Below are positions 59,540-64,000 of a DNA stretch of 64,000 bases, piece by piece. Source of the DNA: Prorocentrum cordatum (taxonomy: Eukaryota > Sar > Dinophyceae > Prorocentrales > Prorocentraceae); contig CAUYUJ010008069.1 of assembly GCA_963575745.1 (NCBI GenBank), positions 213,501 to 277,500 of the forward strand, given 5' to 3'. The translations under genes and the position numbers were made by a program. The notes beneath the pieces were generated by a model. It worked only from the letters and a program-made list of their open reading frames with translations. It searched no databases and was not told the DNA's origin. Within the stretch, counting starts at the first letter, position 1. Every line of letters begins with the position of its first letter.

Positions 59540-61246
59540 GTGACGGCCGTCCTGGATCGATGCCATCCGAGACACCGGAATGACAGTCGATGGGCCGACG
59601 CCCATGGCGGTCGCGCACCTTCCGACATCATTGAAAACAAGAAGAGGCAATGCGAGGAATGGTGCCGGGGGGAGATTGTGAACAACCTCGACTCTGAGTC
59701 CGACTCCGAGATTGGCGAAGCGGACGGCTCTGAGGGAGAAGAAGAGGACGAATCCATGGGAACTGAGGGGTCAGGCGAGGCCAGCCATGCTGAGGACTCA
59801 CCAGAAGTGATGGAAGAAGAGTCATCGGATGGGGCCGGCCATGCAGGTATCCCGCTGATGCAGATCGACCCCGAAACAAAGCCCTATGACGAGAAGCAGG
59901 GCTCTCCGTTCGACATGGATTACTTCTTGTCCGAAGGAACCCTGCCGCTCCCCCAGAAGAAGCAGATCTCAGAAGGCGACTTCAGACGGCTTCACAAGGA
60001 TTTCGGAGACCAGCTGGACCTCGAGGAGCTCAATTTGGAGCACGATGAGCTGACCTACGTAGGTTTCATCCCCAATGAGCGGCGCCGCATCCTTTTGGCA
60101 ACAGACAGCTTCATCAGGGAGAACCTGAAGGCGATTTCGCCTCCTCGTGCTCGCTACGTCGACGAGCTCCACAATAATGGACCAGCACTCCCGCGTCAAC
60201 GAACCAGCCGAACGATCACCAGTGACAGGCTGTCCGTGCACGCAGATTGCGCGGCAGACCCGCCCCTGGAGTATTTGCGGCGGCTAAATCCCAATGGGCG
60301 CGGCAGGGTGGAGACCAACCTCAGGGCCCGTTACAACGCCATCGAGAGCGCGAGTATGCCTGGCCCGGACCATGACCTGGTGCCGATGCACCCGCACATG
60401 CGCTCCAGGCCTTATGCAAATGCAAGCGAGCTGGGTCGAGATGAAGCCCTGCGGCTAGGAGGATTAGTGATTCACCTGCTCCGCCACAGCTCGGCCCATG
60501 TGCTAAGCTCAGGAGGGTGGGTGAACGTCGACGTGCTGATTCGCATGCTGAAGCACGTCGGTTATGACCGCCCGTGGTTCAGATTTCTCCACGCAGTGTC
60601 GATGCTCGACTCGAAGGACATCCAGATAATCGGCGTTGACATGGCCGCAGCAGCGGAAGGCCCAACATCCCGCCCCATGGACTGGGATGACAGCTTCGCC
60701 GAGATCCCTCTCAAGGGGGGTGGCGCAACGGACACCGCTGACGACCCCAGCGCGGCTTTCGGGGGCAGCGCCGACGAGCAGCTCTTCATGGTTCTTGCCG
60801 TTCGCCCCCTTCTCGTCCGCGCTGTGCATGGCGACTCCCTGAGGGTCATTTGCCCTTGCCGACGCAACGTGCGGTGCGATCCGAACATGAGCGACAAGCG
60901 CGGGGCGCTCCTGCTACCGATGGATTCCATGGACGCTCGGCAAACTCAGTGCGGCGAGGCGACTCCACTGCTCGATGCAGCCACGGGACTACGCCAATGC
61001 GGAACCGTGGCATTCACGATTGCCATCTCACCGCGCGCGAAGATGGTCCATGATCTGAACGCGGTAGCGGACAGATCTGAGCCATTGTGTTTTGAAGAGG
61101 CTCGCGATCTCGCCGAACGAGACGATCAAAAGTGCGTGCCGAGTTGGAGGGCAACTATCCAACGTTTCTTCATCAGAATGGGATGTCCAGGGAGTTCAAT
61201 GGCACCACCAATCAGGCTGTTCTCGACATCGATCTTTCCATTCTAA
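59540..61246 (+). CDS. Protein with a KptA/Tpt1 (RNA 2'-phosphotransferase)-like domain
   Basis: Acidic N-terminus (NNLDSESDSEIGEADGSEGE), then a linker with YFLSEGTLPLPQKKQISEGD. From residue about 298: LGRDEALRLGGLVIHLLRHS with the Arg315-His316 pair, SSGGWVNVDVLIRMLKHVGY, SKDIQIIGVD and LAVRPLLVRAVHGDSLRVI with Arg427. Tpt1/KptA enzymes remove the 2'-phosphate left by tRNA splicing using NAD, and their first half has exactly this order: L-x-x-LRH, G-W-V-x-V-x-x-L, K-x-R-F, then I-R-A-x-Q-G-H-S. Here K-x-R-F is not conserved and GHS is GDS, so activity is uncertain. After about 61125 the coding sequence moves to another frame. Start is the first ATG after an upstream stop; an earlier frame end at 59429 fits a separate protein. 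Confidence 0.5.
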   Translation: MTAVLDRCHPRHRNDSRWADAHGGRAPSDIIENKKRQCEEWCRGEIVNNLDSESDSEIGEADGSEGEEEDESMGTEGSGEASHAEDSPEVMEEESSDGAGHAGIPLMQIDPETKPYDEKQGSPFDMDYFLSEGTLPLPQKKQISEGDFRRLHKDFGDQLDLEELNLEHDELTYVGFIPNERRRILLATDSFIRENLKAISPPRARYVDELHNNGPALPRQRTSRTITSDRLSVHADCAADPPLEYLRRLNPNGRGRVETNLRARYNAIESASMPGPDHDLVPMHPHMRSRPYANASELGRDEALRLGGLVIHLLRHSSAHVLSSGGWVNVDVLIRMLKHVGYDRPWFRFLHAVSMLDSKDIQIIGVDMAAAAEGPTSRPMDWDDSFAEIPLKGGGATDTADDPSAAFGGSADEQLFMVLAVRPLLVRAVHGDSLRVICPCRRNVRCDPNMSDKRGALLLPMDSMDARQTQCGEATPLLDAATGLRQCGTVAFTIAISPRAKMVHDLNAVADRSEPLCFEEARDLAERDDQKCVPSWRATIQRFFIRMGCPGSSMAPPIRLFSTSIFPF

Positions 61247-61404
61247 AGGCGACGTTCTTCGCCACCCTGAGCCCGAGGCACGTCGAGGCTCATCCGCGCT
61301 GGGTGCTGCCATCGGGTCAGATTTTTACAGGCCGCATTCCTCAATGGAAGGAGATGTGGCAGGTCTCTGCGGCACTGGAAGCCCCCGATGACAAGTCCAG
61401 GTGA
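61132..61404 (+). CDS. Frame-shifted continuation of the KptA-like protein
   Basis: Good coding sequence RAELEGNYPTFLHQNGMSRE, NQAVLDIDLSILKATFFATL and WVLPSGQIFTGRIPQWKEMW ends at TGA 61402-61404. The neighbouring frame degrades at the same place, so one indel near 61125 is likely. It could be the second half of the Tpt1-like fold or an extra domain; the sequence is too diverged to say. Confidence 0.4.
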   Translation: MRAELEGNYPTFLHQNGMSREFNGTTNQAVLDIDLSILKATFFATLSPRHVEAHPRWVLPSGQIFTGRIPQWKEMWQVSAALEAPDDKSR

Positions 61405-61431
61405 CACGTTTATTATGACCAGCGCCTCACC

Positions 61432-62340
61432 ATGCTGCAGGTCGCCCTCACTCCGCACACGGGGAGCGCTGACCACCTGGGGCCGGGCCAGCGGATCGCG
61501 AACCATGTCTCTAAGCACAGGTTTGACGCTGTCTTGTGGCAGGGCGTCAAAGAGCCCCCCACCTGGGGCGGTGACATGTGCCTCGTCTGCCATTTGGGGC
61601 GCAAGACCCGCGACGGCATGCTGGCCTGCGGCGCGTGTTCGGAAGAGATTATATACGAGGCGTCCCAGAAGCAGCCCAATCGGCTCCAGCCTGCAGCGGA
61701 TTGGAGAAATGTTGGGACACATAAGGATTGGCCCCAGCACCCCTCCGCCGAGGTCCATGATCGGAGCGGCAGGGGAAGCCGCCAAAGGAAAGCCAGAGCG
61801 ACTCAAATAGAGAACGCTGATAGAGCACAGGGTCGCTGGCAAGAGAACTGGAGTAAAGATATTCCAAAAGCTGCGTTGAACCGCAATCACTCCGCAGCGG
61901 CGGGGAAGACGGCCACGTTGTCGGCTGAGAGGCCCGGGCCCCCTCGTCGCCGACGGGCAAGCGCCCTGCCCATGGCAACAAGGTGCGCGATGAGAAAGGG
62001 ACACGAACTGGCGCGCAGATGGCTGAGCTACCAGGAGTACCGCGGCCAGAGACCCACCGGCCATCGCGCTACCTGCCCGTCGTGGAAATGGTGGGCATAC
62101 CTGTCTCGCCATGTCGACATGACCGACAAGGGCACGGACACGGGCATCCTCAACATCTTCGACTGGGACACCACAGACCCTGACACCCGCGAGGAGATCA
62201 AGCCCAGCGTGGCATGGGATGCCTGGAGCACCGATAACCGAGATGACCTGCCTCTGGGACCTCTGGGCACAGATTCAGGACGAGCTAGACACGCATTGGC
62301 CCCCCAAGGAGGATCTGGCGGACTACGAGGCGGAGGACAG
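61432..62340 (+). CDS. Unrecognised protein with a CxxC...CxxC zinc-binding pair
   Basis: Frame reads MLQVALTPHTGSADHLGPG, FDAVLWQGVKEPPTWGGDM, then CLVCHLGRKTRDGMLACGAC, two CxxC pairs 13 residues apart and a likely zinc site, then basic and Trp-rich sequence (CPSWKWWAYLSRHVDMTDKG, TGILNIFDWDTTDPDTREEI). The frame is open to 62505 but its quality passes to the next frame near 62230. Unknown function. Confidence 0.45.
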
Positions 62341-63862
62341 AGACGACGAGGACGACGCCCCGAGGGGCCAAGTCCGCACCTCGGCCTCGGTTTGGCCAAC
62401 TGCCGCTGCCCATGGCAAGCGCGGCAGATCCCGCAGCCGCACGAGGCAATCGCAGACAGGAGACGCGTCTCGTGCATTCGGCGGCAACGCCATGCGCAAG
62501 CGTGACAAATCGCGTGCGCCGGAGCGCGACGTTCACAACCCAGCTGACCTGTTGCGCCTTGATGTCTACAGCATTACGAGGGCGGCAGAGGAGCTCGTCA
62601 CCTTCTTTGAAGCCGCTAACGAGCCCGAGGAGCATCATCGCGCTGGGGGCGTCTCCGCTTGTGTGGCCAGGATCCGTGAGCTATGGTTCGACCCGCCCGA
62701 CTGCTGCATCTACGACCCCGACTCCCCCTCACAGAAGGCGAAGTGGACGTCGGAGCAGGTCTACAGGGTGGCCATCGAGCTCATCGAGGACTTCTCGTGG
62801 ACTGACATGAACCCAGAGATCGCGGATGAGGACGCCATGCGGACTCATCTAGCGGAGGTCGGCCGATGCCGAGCCAGTTTTGTGAGTGAAATTTGCTTTC
62901 TGAGCGCTCATCATGACATGCTGGACTTGGTCTACCGCGACTTGTACTTGGATCGCGAGGGTGCGCCGCCCATCTCAGTCGATACTCACAAGACCGAGGC
63001 GTGCATGCAGTACTTGCAGCAAGCGGATGCCAGGGCGCTCGGGCGTGGAGTACGCATGGCGCAGGACACCTTCCAGCACGCCTCGGTCGAGAGGTGGCCA
63101 CAGCACGTGTGCGAGGCAGCTGCGCATGCCCTTGCAATCTGGGGAAAGCGCGGAGTGGCGGCGCTCGATCCTCATCAAGAGCGCCCAACCTCAAGGCTGC
63201 CCATGGCACGCGAGGAGCAGAGGAGCCGCCCGACGGCCACGGCTGCAATGTCTGCGCGGTCTGCCAGTCGCAAACGCGCCCGGAGTCACCGTCCACAGCA
63301 GGGCGACAGGGCGACTGCGGCACCGCGGACCGGGCTCGGCAAAGGGGGCGCTGCTCGTGGCGCGACCCCGCCGCCTGCTGCAGCCGCGGAGCTGGGCAAG
63401 GGCAAGCGCGCCCGCGCCGTGGCGGAGGATCGCGCGACGTCCCCGCCTTCGGCGAAGGCGCGGCCATGCCGCTACGGGGGCGTGCGCGAGCCAGTCCGCA
63501 GTGGCGAAGCTCCTTCTACATCCCAGCCCAGCCAGCCCGGCTCCAGCCCGCGCCCATGGCATGATCGGAGGCGCAGCCAGCCCCCCGCCAATGGCGCCTG
63601 GAGTGCTTGGAGGGGCTCCCCCCGCCGGGCCGGGAGCAAGGGGGCGGGCAGAGGCGACCGCGGCAAGGGCGGTCGCGGCAGCTGGGGAGACCACCGCGGC
63701 GACGGCTGGGACTGGTCCTGGCGCCGCGGCGACGGCTGGGATTGGCAAACACACCGTTGGCCCATGGCGAAAAGGTGGATCCGCAGAGGCGGGCCAGGCT
63801 GCTGGTGGCTGCGTGAGCCTCGCGCCCGTGCCCGCCTCAATCCGGCGCCGTCGGCGACGTGA
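62219..63862 (+). CDS. Unrecognised protein with SR-like and RGG-like basic regions
   Basis: 547 codons. N-part continues the previous sequence (LWDLWAQIQDELDTHWPPKE) with a frame change near 62230. KRGRSRSRTRQSQ is SR-like. A helical domain follows: NPADLLRLDVYSITRAAEEL, YRVAIELIEDFSWTDMNPEI and EICFLSAHHDMLDLVYRDLY. The C-terminal 200 residues are basic and Gly/Arg-rich with GRGDRGKGGRGSWGDHRG and a doubled RGDGWDW unit, as in RNA-binding RGG tails. Stop 63860-63862, 63 bases before the second copy of the 56-bp repeat. Confidence 0.5.
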   Translation: MPGAPITEMTCLWDLWAQIQDELDTHWPPKEDLADYEAEDRDDEDDAPRGQVRTSASVWPTAAAHGKRGRSRSRTRQSQTGDASRAFGGNAMRKRDKSRAPERDVHNPADLLRLDVYSITRAAEELVTFFEAANEPEEHHRAGGVSACVARIRELWFDPPDCCIYDPDSPSQKAKWTSEQVYRVAIELIEDFSWTDMNPEIADEDAMRTHLAEVGRCRASFVSEICFLSAHHDMLDLVYRDLYLDREGAPPISVDTHKTEACMQYLQQADARALGRGVRMAQDTFQHASVERWPQHVCEAAAHALAIWGKRGVAALDPHQERPTSRLPMAREEQRSRPTATAAMSARSASRKRARSHRPQQGDRATAAPRTGLGKGGAARGATPPPAAAAELGKGKRARAVAEDRATSPPSAKARPCRYGGVREPVRSGEAPSTSQPSQPGSSPRPWHDRRRSQPPANGAWSAWRGSPRRAGSKGAGRGDRGKGGRGSWGDHRGDGWDWSWRRGDGWDWQTHRWPMAKRWIRRGGPGCWWLREPRARARLNPAPSAT

Positions 63863-63925
63863 GGTCCCGATGGTGCAGCGTCGGCCCTGGCCGGCTGCTG
63901 CGGCCAGGCCGCCGCGGGGGGAGTC

Positions 63926-63981
63926 GTTGCTACGCGTCTCTCGCCGCTGCTTGTAAGCATTATTACACTACCTTGAACAGT
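63926..63981 (+). repeat. Second copy of the ~56-bp direct repeat
   Basis: Same orientation as 28688-28743. Shares AAGCATTATTACACTACC exactly. It lies after the last reading frame of the cargo region, near the window end, so its right-hand extent cannot be judged. Confidence 0.6.
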
Positions 63982-64000
63982 ATTTTGACTGATCTACAGC

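Overview
This is eukaryotic nuclear DNA, most probably from a dinoflagellate. Three observations point there: a near-complete relic of the dinoflagellate trans-spliced leader sits directly in front of an intronless coding frame (1821-1842, with a weaker second relic near 5233); the gag, integrase and reverse-transcriptase reading frames belong to Ty1/copia-type elements with the glycine/lysine-rich gag tails and GC-ending codons typical of these genomes; and the spacers are very GC-rich, full of polypurine tracts and short tandem repeats. I see no bacterial operons, no rRNA or tRNA genes and no CRISPR array. The genus cannot be fixed from the sequence alone.

Layout. 0-0.33 kb holds the end of a non-LTR (LINE) polyprotein. 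1.8-6.1 kb carries two spliced-leader-tagged, intronless gene copies. 6-16 kb alternates exon-like coding segments (7.9, 9.6, 10.3, 11.1-12.0, 12.6, 13.2, 13.7-15.7 kb) with purine-rich spacers in which the same oddity recurs: many different tandem repeats, nearly all with a 7-bp period. 16.7-20.7 kb is a decayed copia element (element C) with integrase and RNase H but no recognisable reverse transcriptase; a (GGT)n-rich repeat lies between the two. 24.5-26.0 kb is a complete copy of that repeat, bounded by inverted repeats and a 4-bp target duplication. 26-28.3 kb has a few exon-like pieces.

28.7-64 kb is a nest of mobile DNA. Element A (gag from 28.8 kb, protease-integrase-RT-RNase H from 46 to 51.7 kb, then a methyltransferase-like domain to about 53 kb) is split by about 12 kb of foreign sequence. 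That insert is a higher-order satellite built on a 64-bp unit (33.9-36.5 and 44.2-46.0 kb), itself split by a second copia element, B (36.48-44.18 kb), which has 124-bp LTRs. Element B also carries a methyltransferase-like domain, but between protease and integrase. Downstream of element A, 53.3-63.9 kb is a run of long same-strand reading frames, including an SGNH-hydrolase-like region and a tRNA 2'-phosphotransferase (KptA/Tpt1)-like domain.

A repeat of about 56 bp lies just upstream of the element A gag and again just after the last of these frames. The whole 28.7-64 kb block may therefore be one very large composite retroelement carrying RNA- and DNA-modifying cargo; this is the main hypothesis of the report. 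Most of the frames contain frameshifts or isolated stops, so the copies seen here are probably not fully functional.
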